Shown here: positions 53,736 to 62,983 of the stretch, piece by piece
Layout of the letters: each line of letters opens with the position of its first letter
How positions within the stretch are numbered: position 1 is the first letter of the stretch
Source of the DNA: Chitinophagaceae bacterium
GTDB taxonomy: Bacteria; Bacteroidota; Bacteroidia; Chitinophagales; Chitinophagaceae
Direction of reading: 5' to 3'
NCBI GenBank assembly: GCA_903642275.1
Contig: CAHJWK010000003.1
Span: 1-64,000 of the forward strand
DNA: 64,000 nt
Program-made: the position numbers and the translations under genes
The notes under the pieces: generated by a model
What the model was told of the DNA's origin: nothing
Database searches by the model: none
Seen by the model: only the letters and a program-made list of their open reading frames with translations

Positions 53736-55067
53736 ATGCTAAACAGAAGTATTGGAAAATGGGATGTAGTGCTTATGATGATAAATTCAATCATCGGTGC
53801 AGGCATCTTCGGCTTGCCTTCGAAAATATTTAAGTTATCAGGCGTATATAGTATTGCCGCTTTTTTTGTGTGCGCCATCATTGTATTTGTTTTCATTTTG
53901 ATTTTTGCTGAAGTCAGTAGCCGCTTTAATAAAACGGGTGGTTCATATTTATATGCGCTCACTGCGTTCGGACGTTTTCCTGCTTTTATGATGGGTTGGC
54001 TATCTCAACTGAATCGTATCATCATGTTTGCTGCATTAATAAATCTGCTGATAACTTACCTTTCTTTTTTTTCTTCATCATTTGATAACTCTTTTGTAAG
54101 AATAGCTGCTATTATTTCTATTGTACTGCTGCTTGTATGCATTAATTATATTGGCGTTAAGAGTTCTGTACGTGTAACAAACGCACTTACAATCGGAAAG
54201 CTTTTGCCATTACTTGCTTTTATTGTGATAGGTTTATTTCATATAAACAATCATTTTTTTAAAGCTGAAAGCAAACCGCATTTTTCTTCATTTTCAAATT
54301 CAGTGCTCTTATTAATATTCGCCTTCGGCGGCTTTGAAGGAGTGCTGATAAGTTCGGGTGAAGTTAAAAATCCCGCTAAATCATTGCCATTTGCTTTACT
54401 TACATCTGCAATAATTGTTGCTGTTTTTTATTGCCTGATACAGGTTGTATGTATCGGAACAATGCCTGGTCTTGCTTCTTCAGAAAAACCATTGGCAGAT
54501 GCCGCTACAGTATTTGTTGGGCATAGTGGGGGCGAAATTATCAGCATAGGTGCAATCATTTCAATTATAGGAACGCTGAATACAAATATGTTTGTCAGCG
54601 CACGTCTGCCGTTTGCCATGAGTGCCGAAAGCCAGCTTCCAAAATTCTTTTTACGCACGCATCCAAAACATAAAACACCTGCATTGTCTTTAATTATATA
54701 TGCAGCGGCAGCAATAATTATATCAGTAACCGGTTCTTTTATTTATGCAGTATCTATCAGTGTTATAACACGAATTTTAATTTATTTAATAGTAAGTGCA
54801 TCATTAATAAAGCTTCGCAAAAAGATGCCTGAAGAAAGAAATTTTTTCAGGTTAAGATTCGGATATGCTTTTGCTGTTGCAGGTGTTTTATTTGCTATCT
54901 GGCTTCTGTTTGCATCCAAACTAAGCGACATAACCGATGTTGCAGTTTGCGTATCGGCCGGAATTATATTCTATCTTTTATTTAATGCGTTTCAAAAGAA
55001 AAGCAGAAAAAATGTAACACATAATGAAAATGCATTGCATTATCAAAATGCTGAAATAAATTATTAA
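53736..55067 (+). CDS. APC-family amino-acid permease
   Basis: 443 aa, 12 predicted membrane helices. The APC signature starts in helix 1 (MINSIIGAGIFGLPSKIF) and helix 6 (FAFGGFEGVLISSGEVKNPA). Conserved loop FFLRTHPKHKTPALSLIIYA follows. It imports an amino acid or amine by cation symport or exchange. The downstream gene starts one base after its stop (TAACATGAAA), so they are co-transcribed. Confidence 0.9.
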   Translation: MLNRSIGKWDVVLMMINSIIGAGIFGLPSKIFKLSGVYSIAAFFVCAIIVFVFILIFAEVSSRFNKTGGSYLYALTAFGRFPAFMMGWLSQLNRIIMFAALINLLITYLSFFSSSFDNSFVRIAAIISIVLLLVCINYIGVKSSVRVTNALTIGKLLPLLAFIVIGLFHINNHFFKAESKPHFSSFSNSVLLLIFAFGGFEGVLISSGEVKNPAKSLPFALLTSAIIVAVFYCLIQVVCIGTMPGLASSEKPLADAATVFVGHSGGEIISIGAIISIIGTLNTNMFVSARLPFAMSAESQLPKFFLRTHPKHKTPALSLIIYAAAAIIISVTGSFIYAVSISVITRILIYLIVSASLIKLRKKMPEERNFFRLRFGYAFAVAGVLFAIWLLFASKLSDITDVAVCVSAGIIFYLLFNAFQKKSRKNVTHNENALHYQNAEINY

Positions 55068-55068
55068 C

Positions 55069-55398
55069 ATGAAATATAATTTTGCCTTTGCATTGATGCT
55101 TACACTCGTAACAGCAACATCTTCTAAAGCACAAGCAGATAAATCAGCATCAACAATATTTCCCGATAGCAGTTGGAGTTCATTTGTTCATCCGGGACAA
55201 GCTGGCTGGGATACATTAAAACTTGATTCGCTTAAAAAATATCTTATTGACAGTACTTATATAACAGGTTTCATGATTGTTGAAAAAGGAAAAATTGTTT
55301 TTGAATATGGAGATATACAGGAAGTAAGTTATATCGCATCCTGCCGTAAAAGTGTACTGGCAATGTTGTATGGTGAGCATGTAAAATCTAAGGTGTAA
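55069..55398 (+). pseudogene. Serine beta-lactamase-like hydrolase, truncated
   Basis: 109 aa: a signal peptide (to ~22, SSKAQ), then WSSFVHPGQAGWDTLKLDSL and the catalytic SxxK box SCRKSVLAMLYG with Ser91/Lys94. The protein ends a few residues later, while the related full-length protein at 57892-59010 has 372 aa. Everything after the SxxK helix, including the second catalytic YxN motif, is missing. It is a cut-off duplicate. Confidence 0.8.
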
Positions 55399-55463
55399 AA
55401 TATTGGCGCTTGCTATTCAGGCGTATCAATAACTATTGTTAATCATCTTATTTGTTTTATAAC

Positions 55464-56783
55464 ATGAAAAATAAATTTCCATATCGTTACCGTGTAATGA
55501 TTATGTTATTCTTTTTAATTCTGATTACTTATTTCGACAGGGTTTGTATTTCACTGGTTGGTGTTAGAATTAAAGCTGAATTCAATTTAAGCAATCAGCA
55601 ATTCGGTTGGGTAGTGGGCGCATTTGCGTTAGCGTATGCATTGTTCGAAATACCAGGTGGCATTTGGGGCGATAAATTCGGGCAGCGTAAAGTGCTTATC
55701 CGTATCGTAATATGGTGGTCTCTTTTTACTGCACTTACAGGATTAACAATGGGATTGTTATCTCTTGTCATCATAAGATTTTTATTTGGCGCAGGAGAAG
55801 CCGGAGCATTTCCAAACGGAACAGGAGTTATATCAAGATGGTTTCCTGCTGCTGAAACTTCAAAGGGAATTTCAGCATTATTAGTTGGGCAAAGCAGTGG
55901 TGCCGCAATCGCACCATTAATCATCATTCCTCTTGCCGCTGCTTATGGATGGCGCATTCCATTTTTTGCAAGCGGTGCTATTGGCCTGGTGTGGGTTGCG
56001 GTATGTTACACATGGTATAAAAATCATCCGGCAGAAATGAAAGGCATCAGCCAAGCAGAAAAAAATCTTATCGAAAATAACAGGTGTTTTTCTAATCATA
56101 ATAATAGTGGAGAATGGAAACTTTTTCTTAAGCAAAAAAATGTATGGCTGCTTATGTTATCATTTTTTTGTTCGCAATGGGCACTGTATTTCTTTGTTGC
56201 ATGGATGCCTGTTTACCTGCAGCAAGGCAGGCATTTTTCTGAAGATGAAATGAAAGCAACAACATCATTTTTATTTCTCTGCGGCATTAGTGGCGGTCTT
56301 TCAGCAGGTATTATTAACGATTGGCTGGTTAAGAAAAAAGGTGTAAAGTTTGGTCGCAGGTTGATGGGTTTTATTTCAATGGGTATAATGAGTTTGTTGT
56401 TTTTAATTGCTGCAACAACAAGCAACAATAACATTACATCTGCTGCATTTATTTTCTGTTATCCATTCCTTCCTGTTTATTGTATAACGGCGCTTTCAAC
56501 CTGTGTGGATATTGGCGGTAATAAAGCCTGTACTATCGCCGGTTTTATGAATTGTGCCGGGCAGATAGGTGCTTTCTTTCTTGCTATTTTTTTTGGAAAT
56601 ATCGTTGACCTCACCAATAATTATAACGCTCCATTATTTGTAATTGCTGGTGTTTTAATCAGTGGTTCTGTATTATGGCTGAATGTAAATCCTGAAAAGA
56701 AAATTGTAGCAAATACAACAATTGAAAACAAAAGCTTTATAATTAAGCCTGTTTTAATTGCAGATGAAGTAAAAGTTCTTTAG
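55464..56783 (+). CDS. MFS transporter, anion:cation symporter type
   Basis: 439 aa from ATG 55464 (a TTG four codons upstream is less likely). 12 predicted membrane helices. Family signatures of the ACS group: MIMLFFLILITYFDRVCISL, GWVVGAFALAYALFEIPGGI, GDKFGQRKVLIRIV, FLFGAGEAGAFPNGTGVISR and WFPAAETSKGISALLVGQSS. The family imports sugar acids such as galactonate or hexuronates by proton symport; exact substrate not readable. Its first ~112 nt are duplicated at 52221. Confidence 0.9.
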   Translation: MKNKFPYRYRVMIMLFFLILITYFDRVCISLVGVRIKAEFNLSNQQFGWVVGAFALAYALFEIPGGIWGDKFGQRKVLIRIVIWWSLFTALTGLTMGLLSLVIIRFLFGAGEAGAFPNGTGVISRWFPAAETSKGISALLVGQSSGAAIAPLIIIPLAAAYGWRIPFFASGAIGLVWVAVCYTWYKNHPAEMKGISQAEKNLIENNRCFSNHNNSGEWKLFLKQKNVWLLMLSFFCSQWALYFFVAWMPVYLQQGRHFSEDEMKATTSFLFLCGISGGLSAGIINDWLVKKKGVKFGRRLMGFISMGIMSLLFLIAATTSNNNITSAAFIFCYPFLPVYCITALSTCVDIGGNKACTIAGFMNCAGQIGAFFLAIFFGNIVDLTNNYNAPLFVIAGVLISGSVLWLNVNPEKKIVANTTIENKSFIIKPVLIADEVKVL

Positions 56784-56885
56784 ATATTTTTTTTAACGGG
56801 CTGATGTATTTCATGGCTTCGGCAGATTTCATTATTCACAATACATAATTATGCAAACGGCTTTTAAAAAAGTATATAAATAAAG

Positions 56886-57797
56886 ATGACACAGCAAGAC
56901 AAACATTTTCACATGAGTGATGATTATGAATATCATTCGTCATCACAAAAAAGAACCGGTCGTTTCGTAATTCAGCAGACAGTTGAAATGGCTACATCAC
57001 AATTTAAAAATCCACAAAAACTCAAAGTGCTTGATATAGCTTGTGGACCAGGCAATCTTACCATTGAGTTTTTTCATGCTTTGCAACAAAGCTTTCCTGA
57101 TACTAAGATTGATATGGCAGGATTAGATTATAGTGAGCATAATGTAAAACGTCTTATTGAAAGCTCAGGAAAAACGGTGCAGGGAATAGTGGGTTCATTT
57201 TATAAATTCCCACCTGAAATTAAAAATGAAGATATTATCTTTTCCAACCATGGTCTTCACTGGCAACCGCCTTATAAGATGAGCGATATAATGTACATGT
57301 ATTTGGGTTATGAAGAGCGGGCACAGTTTGAATTACAGGCCTTACAAAATTTTAAAATTACTATGAGAAATATCCATGAAGCTATGAATGATGGCGGCAT
57401 TGCTGTTCTTCAGTTTGGACAAGAAAGACAAATTGAAAAACTATGGGACTTGGTTCATGAAATTTTTAATCACTCTCCGTTTAAAGAATTTAAAAGCAAA
57501 GTCAATTTTCCGGTATATCATCCTTCTGTTGAAAATATTTATTCATCTCTTAAAGAAGCTGGATTTGCTGAAGAAAATATAAATCTCAAAACCTTTGCTG
57601 AAGATTTAGAAGAAGATACAGCACTGGATGTTACGAATTTTTTTAGGGGGTTTACCGAACCGGGCATTCGCCAGTTCTTCACTCAAAATAATGTTGATGT
57701 GTTTTATAAAAAAATAGAATATGAGTTAAACAATACTAACATTAATGAATTTAGAAAAGGTCTGTTGCGCAGCACTTTAATCAAATTAAAAAAATAA
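56886..57797 (+). CDS. SAM-dependent methyltransferase
   Basis: 303 aa. SAM-binding motif LKVLDIACGPGNLTIEFF (~46-63), acidic DMAGLDYSEHNVKRLIESSG, then GIVGSFYKFPPEIKNEDIIF and NHGLHWQP, the latter resembling the trans-aconitate/salicylate-type carboxyl methyltransferases. The C-terminal half (VYHPSVENIYSSLKEAGFAE) ends in helices. Not closely similar to the 51417 gene. Flanked by the transporter and the serine hydrolase on the same strand. Confidence 0.82.
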   Translation: MTQQDKHFHMSDDYEYHSSSQKRTGRFVIQQTVEMATSQFKNPQKLKVLDIACGPGNLTIEFFHALQQSFPDTKIDMAGLDYSEHNVKRLIESSGKTVQGIVGSFYKFPPEIKNEDIIFSNHGLHWQPPYKMSDIMYMYLGYEERAQFELQALQNFKITMRNIHEAMNDGGIAVLQFGQERQIEKLWDLVHEIFNHSPFKEFKSKVNFPVYHPSVENIYSSLKEAGFAEENINLKTFAEDLEEDTALDVTNFFRGFTEPGIRQFFTQNNVDVFYKKIEYELNNTNINEFRKGLLRSTLIKLKK

Positions 57798-57891
57798 AAT
57801 AATTTTTAAAACTGTTTAAGTTAATAAAATGATGCTTTCATAAATATAAATAATACTTTAAACCTAGTCTTATACGTAATTAAATATTACA

Positions 57892-59010
57892 ATGAAAAAA
57901 TTAATGATGAAATATTATGTTACCATTTTTTTATTATTGATGTTTTTTATTTCTGAAAAAATTTTTTCTCAAGAAAATCATAATGTGTTTCCAGGTTTAG
58001 CATGGGAAACATCAAATCCTGAACAAAGCGGATGGTCAGAAAATAAATTGACTGAAGCAAAATCGTTCTTTGATAGCTTGCCACCAGCCAGTTTGATAGT
58101 AATTGACAAAGGTAAAGTAGTGGTTGATTGGGGCAGCGATACCATGCGTATAAAAATCAGCTCAATGAGAAAAAGCCTTTTAAGTTGCTTGTATGGCATT
58201 CACATCAATAACAAAGAAATAGACATCAATAAAACTCTTAAAGTATCAGGCATTGATGATGTGCCGCCGTTAACAGCAGAAGAAAAACAAGCTACCATAA
58301 AGATGCTGTTAGAGGCACGTTCAGGTGTTTATCATTCTTATGTAGCAGGCACACCGGCAATGCGGATAAAAATGCCTGCGCGAGGTTCTCACTTGCCCGG
58401 AACGTTCTGGTATTATAACAACTGGGACTTTAATGCACTCGGAGGTATTTTTGAAAAGCAAACGCACACAAAAATTTCTGAAGCTTTTAATAAAGATATC
58501 GCCTCACCACTTCACATGCAGGATTTCAAGGAGCAGGATATGTATTATTTATATGCCAATACGGATGCACCGGATTATGAAAAATCTGTTTATCCGGCTT
58601 ACCATTTTAGAATGAGTACACGCGACCTTGCCCGGTTTGGCTATCTTTATTTGTGCAAAGGAAACTGGAATGGAAAGCAAAAAGTGCCTGCTGAATGGAT
58701 TGCTGAAAGCACGCAATCTTATTCTGTTACAAACGATGGAAATGGTTATGGTTATTTATGGTGGGTGAATGATTTTGGACCTGATATTAAATGTTTCAGT
58801 GCTGAAGGTGCTTTGGGAAAATATATTATTGTTATTCCTGGAAGTGACTTGGTTGTTGTTTATCTGAATCATACAGAGTATCCTGATAACATAAAGAATA
58901 TGTCGCCTGAAGATTTAAAGAAATTACCAACTGAAACAGATGCACAAATGAATCAACTGTTGAAAATGCTGATGGCTGCGCAGCCTTTTAAAAATAAACC
59001 TGGCAAGTAA
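57892..59010 (+). CDS. Exported serine hydrolase, beta-lactamase/esterase family
   Basis: 372 aa with a signal peptide to ~27 (ISEKIFSQ). Catalytic SxxK at SMRK (Ser91, Lys94) and Tyr-x-Asn at FWYYNNWDFN (Tyr174, Asn176), with a later FSAEGALGKYIIVIPG in place of the KTG motif, as in family members of the esterase/penicillin-binding type. Predicted periplasmic. Substrates of this group range from peptides to esters. A truncated paralog lies at 55069-55398. Confidence 0.88.
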   Translation: MKKLMMKYYVTIFLLLMFFISEKIFSQENHNVFPGLAWETSNPEQSGWSENKLTEAKSFFDSLPPASLIVIDKGKVVVDWGSDTMRIKISSMRKSLLSCLYGIHINNKEIDINKTLKVSGIDDVPPLTAEEKQATIKMLLEARSGVYHSYVAGTPAMRIKMPARGSHLPGTFWYYNNWDFNALGGIFEKQTHTKISEAFNKDIASPLHMQDFKEQDMYYLYANTDAPDYEKSVYPAYHFRMSTRDLARFGYLYLCKGNWNGKQKVPAEWIAESTQSYSVTNDGNGYGYLWWVNDFGPDIKCFSAEGALGKYIIVIPGSDLVVVYLNHTEYPDNIKNMSPEDLKKLPTETDAQMNQLLKMLMAAQPFKNKPGK

Positions 59011-59046
59011 AATCTTATCATCTTATGTAAATTCATTTATACAAAG

Positions 59047-62000
59047 TTGGCTCGTCTTTTAAAAATATTGTTTGCTCTTGCTTTATTTATCAACTGCGAA
59101 ATAATTGTTGCGCAACAGAACAATTATGTGTTTCGCCACATTGACCAACACGATGGATTGGCGCATAATAATGTTTTTGATATTACGCAGGATAAGCGCG
59201 GATTTATCTGGCTGATAACCACGAATGGTTTGCAGCGTTATGATGGTTCAAGGTTTGTAAATTATAATGAATGGAAAAATATTTCCTGTGAGTTAAATCA
59301 AAATGCTAATGTATATGCTGGTAATGACTATTCAATATGGATTACTAAAACCGGCGAGATGCAAAAACTGGAAATTTTAAAAAATAACTTTACTGTTTAT
59401 CAGCCAAAACAGTTATTAAAAAATATTGAGTTTAAAGTTGACACTTTCACAGATGAATATGATAAAAGATTTTTTCTCACCACACAGGGAATTTTTTTTT
59501 ATGACAGTTTAAGCAATCAATGCCAATGTAAATTTTTTAATCTTCATCCTTATACTAATCATTCAAGTAATTACATTTTAACGGATAAAAAAACAAGAAA
59601 TATTTGGTCGCTTTCAGATAATGGTTTAGTGCTCTTCGATATAAAAACAAAAAGAGTTTATGATGGCAACTTTAATCCACAACATAATTTGATATTAGAT
59701 GCATTTTCAAAAAAATTAGAAGCAAAGCAAGGCCGGCGCATCATTATAGACCACAGCAATAATATATGGGTAATTACATGGGGAAGTAAATTTTACAAGT
59801 ATGATGAAAGCACAAAAAAAATATATACGTATTCAGTAGGAGATATTGAAAAAGCTGAATCTGGTAAAAGCATTAAATCACCGCCAAGTGTTAATGGTTT
59901 GTTTGAAGATGACCATGATGTTTTGTGGGCAACTACAAGTTATGGCGGATTGCTGAAGTATATTGCTGATAAAAATAGATTTGAATATGTTTCACTCAAT
60001 GAAAAAAATAAACAAACTGAATTGTTTAATTACGACATCTTTTGCATGTTTCAGGATAAAGACGAAAACATCTGGCTGGGAACCGATAATGGAATTACTA
60101 TATTCAATCCATACAGACAGTATTTTAAATCCATACATCATGAAGCAGAAAATGCATCGCTGCCCAAAAGCGAAATACAGAGTTTTATTCAAACTTCAAC
60201 AGGCGATATATTAGTAGGGACGTGGGGTGGTGGAATTACCGTATATGATAGTGCATGGAATTTTAAAAAAACAATCAGGTCAAAGGCTCCAGACTACGAA
60301 GGAAATTTAATCTGGAGTTTTACACAAAACGATGATGGCAATGTTTGGGTTGGCTGTCAGCATGGATATATTCATGTTTATAATCCACTGAGTGAAACAA
60401 TAAAAACAATTCATCCGCCACAGTTAGATAACAGCACCGTTTGGTGCATGACAAAAGATGCCGCAGGAAACATTTGGTTTGGATTGAATAACGGAAAAAT
60501 TTCCAAATGGGATAAGCAGCAAAATAAATTTTATCAAACGCCGGCAATGGAAGAAGATGAACATGACGTGTCATCTCCGGTAACTTATATTTTTTTTGAT
60601 AAGAAAAAAAATTGCTGGGTTTGCACTGCAAACGGGCTTAAAAAATTTGATACTGCTGCAATGCGTTTCACTGAAATTTATTTGCCTGATATAAATAATC
60701 CGAACGCCATATCTTCCAAAAAAGTTGAAGCGATTGAACAATATGATGATACCACTTTAATGGTCGGAACTTCTTTTGGGGGAATGAATTTTTTCAACAC
60801 AAAAACAAGAGTATTCACACATTATACGACGCAAAACGGATTTCCTTCCAATACAATTCACAGCATTAAAAAAGATGTGGATGGTTGTGTTTGGTTTACT
60901 TCAGATTACAGTTTGTATAAATTTAAACCGGCAGAAAAAAAATTTATTTTATATAACGTTGAGCCAAGTGTTATTAATGCTGCTTTTAATAATCCGCAGT
61001 TATATAAATTAAATAATGGTGACTGGTGTACAACCACATCAACAGAGCTTATTTATTTCAATCCGCAGATTTTAAATTTAACAAAAAATAGTTTAGCGTC
61101 GGTTGAAATTGCAGGATTGAAAATATTTGATAAGCCTTTTTTTATAGATTCATTTTTAGAAACCAACAACCCTGTTATTCTTAACTACAAACAAAACTTT
61201 TTAACAATAGAATTTTCGGAGCTTGATTTTTCAAACGTTCTTCAAACAAAATATTTTTATAGGTTAAGCGATGTAAATAATGAATGGGTAAATGCAGGAA
61301 CAAGAAAATCTGCAACTTATACAAACCTTGAGGCAGGCAAGTATATATTCACTGTAAAAGCGGAAAACGGCAATAGCATATCGAAAGAAACTTCATTTAA
61401 AATTATTATTGAACCACCCGTTTGGAAAACCACATGGTTTATTGTTTGCAGTTTGCTATTGATTGCTGCTTTAATATATTTTTTAATTCAGCGAAGAATT
61501 GAAACAATAAAGAGCAAAGCAGAACTGAAACAAAAAATAGCAGAAACCGAAATGATTGCGTTGCGTGCACAAATGAACCCACATTTTATTTTCAATTGTC
61601 TTAATTCGATAGATAATCTTATTCAAACTAATGAAAAGGAAAAAGCAACAACATACTTATCAAGGTTTGCAAAACTGATTCGCGCCATACTTGAAAATTC
61701 AAAAAGCAATGCAATACCATGCTGGAAAGATTTAGAGACATTAAAGCTTTATCTCGAATTGGAAGAATTAAGATGGGGCAAAAAAATTTCTTATCAGCTT
61801 ACTATAGCGCCGGAAATTTTACAAGGTGATTATAAAGTGCCACCAATGATTATTCAGCCTTATGTAGAGAATGCAATTCATCATGGTTTGCTGAATAAAG
61901 AAAAAGATGTTGGCGAGTTATTGATAAAAGTAAGTGCTGTAAGAAATCATATTATTTATATTATAGAAGATAATGGAATCGGTAGAAAGAAAGCAATGGA

Positions 62001-62169
62001 ATATAAATTATTGAACAAGCCAACGCATCAGTCAATGGGTTTGGCTATTACAAAAGACCGTGTCGATTTATTTAATCATAATAATAATGGCAGTGTTACA
62101 ATTACCGATTTATATGATGAAAATAAAGAACCTGCAGGAACAAGAGTAACAGTAAGTTTAATAAACTGA
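59047..62169 (+). CDS. LytS-type sensor histidine kinase with propeller sensor
   Basis: 1040 aa from TTG 59047; no ATG lies near, and this start gives a good signal peptide (LLKILFALALFINCEIIVAQ). Periplasmic two-component-propeller repeats (~25-700, e.g. LAHNNVFDITQDKRGFIWLI, IWLGTDNGITIFNPY, VWFTSDYSLYKF) and a Y_Y_Y domain (YRLSDVNNEWVNAGTRKSAT). One membrane helix at ~797-815. Then His_kinase LytS domain with phospho-acceptor His846 (AQMNPHFIFNCLNSIDNLIQ) and ATPase motifs QPYVENAIHHG (~937-947) and EDNGIGRKKA. Its response regulator follows 5 nt later. Confidence 0.92.
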   Translation: MARLLKILFALALFINCEIIVAQQNNYVFRHIDQHDGLAHNNVFDITQDKRGFIWLITTNGLQRYDGSRFVNYNEWKNISCELNQNANVYAGNDYSIWITKTGEMQKLEILKNNFTVYQPKQLLKNIEFKVDTFTDEYDKRFFLTTQGIFFYDSLSNQCQCKFFNLHPYTNHSSNYILTDKKTRNIWSLSDNGLVLFDIKTKRVYDGNFNPQHNLILDAFSKKLEAKQGRRIIIDHSNNIWVITWGSKFYKYDESTKKIYTYSVGDIEKAESGKSIKSPPSVNGLFEDDHDVLWATTSYGGLLKYIADKNRFEYVSLNEKNKQTELFNYDIFCMFQDKDENIWLGTDNGITIFNPYRQYFKSIHHEAENASLPKSEIQSFIQTSTGDILVGTWGGGITVYDSAWNFKKTIRSKAPDYEGNLIWSFTQNDDGNVWVGCQHGYIHVYNPLSETIKTIHPPQLDNSTVWCMTKDAAGNIWFGLNNGKISKWDKQQNKFYQTPAMEEDEHDVSSPVTYIFFDKKKNCWVCTANGLKKFDTAAMRFTEIYLPDINNPNAISSKKVEAIEQYDDTTLMVGTSFGGMNFFNTKTRVFTHYTTQNGFPSNTIHSIKKDVDGCVWFTSDYSLYKFKPAEKKFILYNVEPSVINAAFNNPQLYKLNNGDWCTTTSTELIYFNPQILNLTKNSLASVEIAGLKIFDKPFFIDSFLETNNPVILNYKQNFLTIEFSELDFSNVLQTKYFYRLSDVNNEWVNAGTRKSATYTNLEAGKYIFTVKAENGNSISKETSFKIIIEPPVWKTTWFIVCSLLLIAALIYFLIQRRIETIKSKAELKQKIAETEMIALRAQMNPHFIFNCLNSIDNLIQTNEKEKATTYLSRFAKLIRAILENSKSNAIPCWKDLETLKLYLELEELRWGKKISYQLTIAPEILQGDYKVPPMIIQPYVENAIHHGLLNKEKDVGELLIKVSAVRNHIIYIIEDNGIGRKKAMEYKLLNKPTHQSMGLAITKDRVDLFNHNNNGSVTITDLYDENKEPAGTRVTVSLIN

Positions 62170-62174
62170 TTGAC

Positions 62175-62924
62175 ATGAAACTTAAAGCAATAATTATTGA
62201 TGATGAAGTGCGGAGCCGTGAATCTCTGAAACAAAAAATTATATGGAATTGTGCAGATGTTCAAATTATTGCAGAATGTGAAAACGGCGAACAAGGTATA
62301 AAAGCCATAGAAGAACAAAAACCAGATATTGTTTTTCTTGATGTAGAGATGCCACGTATGAACGGGTTTACTATGTTACAACAATTAAACAACAGGAATT
62401 TTGAACTCATTTTTACTACTGCTTACGACCACTATGCAATTCGCGCTATAAAATTTTCTGCACTTGATTATTTGGTAAAACCTGTTGAAGTTGAAGAGCT
62501 AAAGCAAGCAATAAATATCGTAAAAGAAAAAAGAAAACATAACACTTCTAACGAAAGGCTTGAAACACTTTTACATAATTTAATGATTGAAAAAAATCAA
62601 TCAAACCGCATTGCTATTCCATCATTAGAGGGCTTGCAGTTTGTTGAAATGAATGATATTATTTATCTCGAAGCGGAAAGTAACTATACCTTCATTTACA
62701 TAAAACCTTCCCAAAAAATAACTGTCTCGAAAACACTTAAAGATTTTGAAGAGTTGTTGCCGCATTCAATTTTCATCCGCATCCATCATTCATTCATCAT
62801 TAATAAAAATCATGTACAAAAATATTTAAAAGGTGAAGGCGGGCAAGTGATAATGAGCAACAGTAAAACATTGGATGTTGCAAGAAGAAAAAAAGAAGAG
62901 TTTATGAAGGCAATCGGGTATTGA
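62175..62924 (+). CDS. LytTR-family response regulator
   Basis: 249 aa. Receiver domain (1-120) with acidic pocket Asp9-Asp10, phosphorylation site Asp56 (IVFLDVEMPRMNG), and the conserved Lys in DYLVKPVEVEEL. The C-terminal LytTR DNA-binding domain (~145-247) shows VEMNDIIYLEAESNYTFIYI, TLKDFEELLPHSIFIRIHHS, FIINKNHVQKYLKGEGG. It forms a two-component pair with the sensor kinase just upstream. Target genes unknown; nearby exported hydrolase and peptidase genes are candidates. Confidence 0.95.
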   Translation: MKLKAIIIDDEVRSRESLKQKIIWNCADVQIIAECENGEQGIKAIEEQKPDIVFLDVEMPRMNGFTMLQQLNNRNFELIFTTAYDHYAIRAIKFSALDYLVKPVEVEELKQAINIVKEKRKHNTSNERLETLLHNLMIEKNQSNRIAIPSLEGLQFVEMNDIIYLEAESNYTFIYIKPSQKITVSKTLKDFEELLPHSIFIRIHHSFIINKNHVQKYLKGEGGQVIMSNSKTLDVARRKKEEFMKAIGY

Positions 62925-62983
62925 TAAAGAAAAAAAACGGTGCTTACTAACTGGAGTATGAGTTAAGAATAAACACGGTGTAT

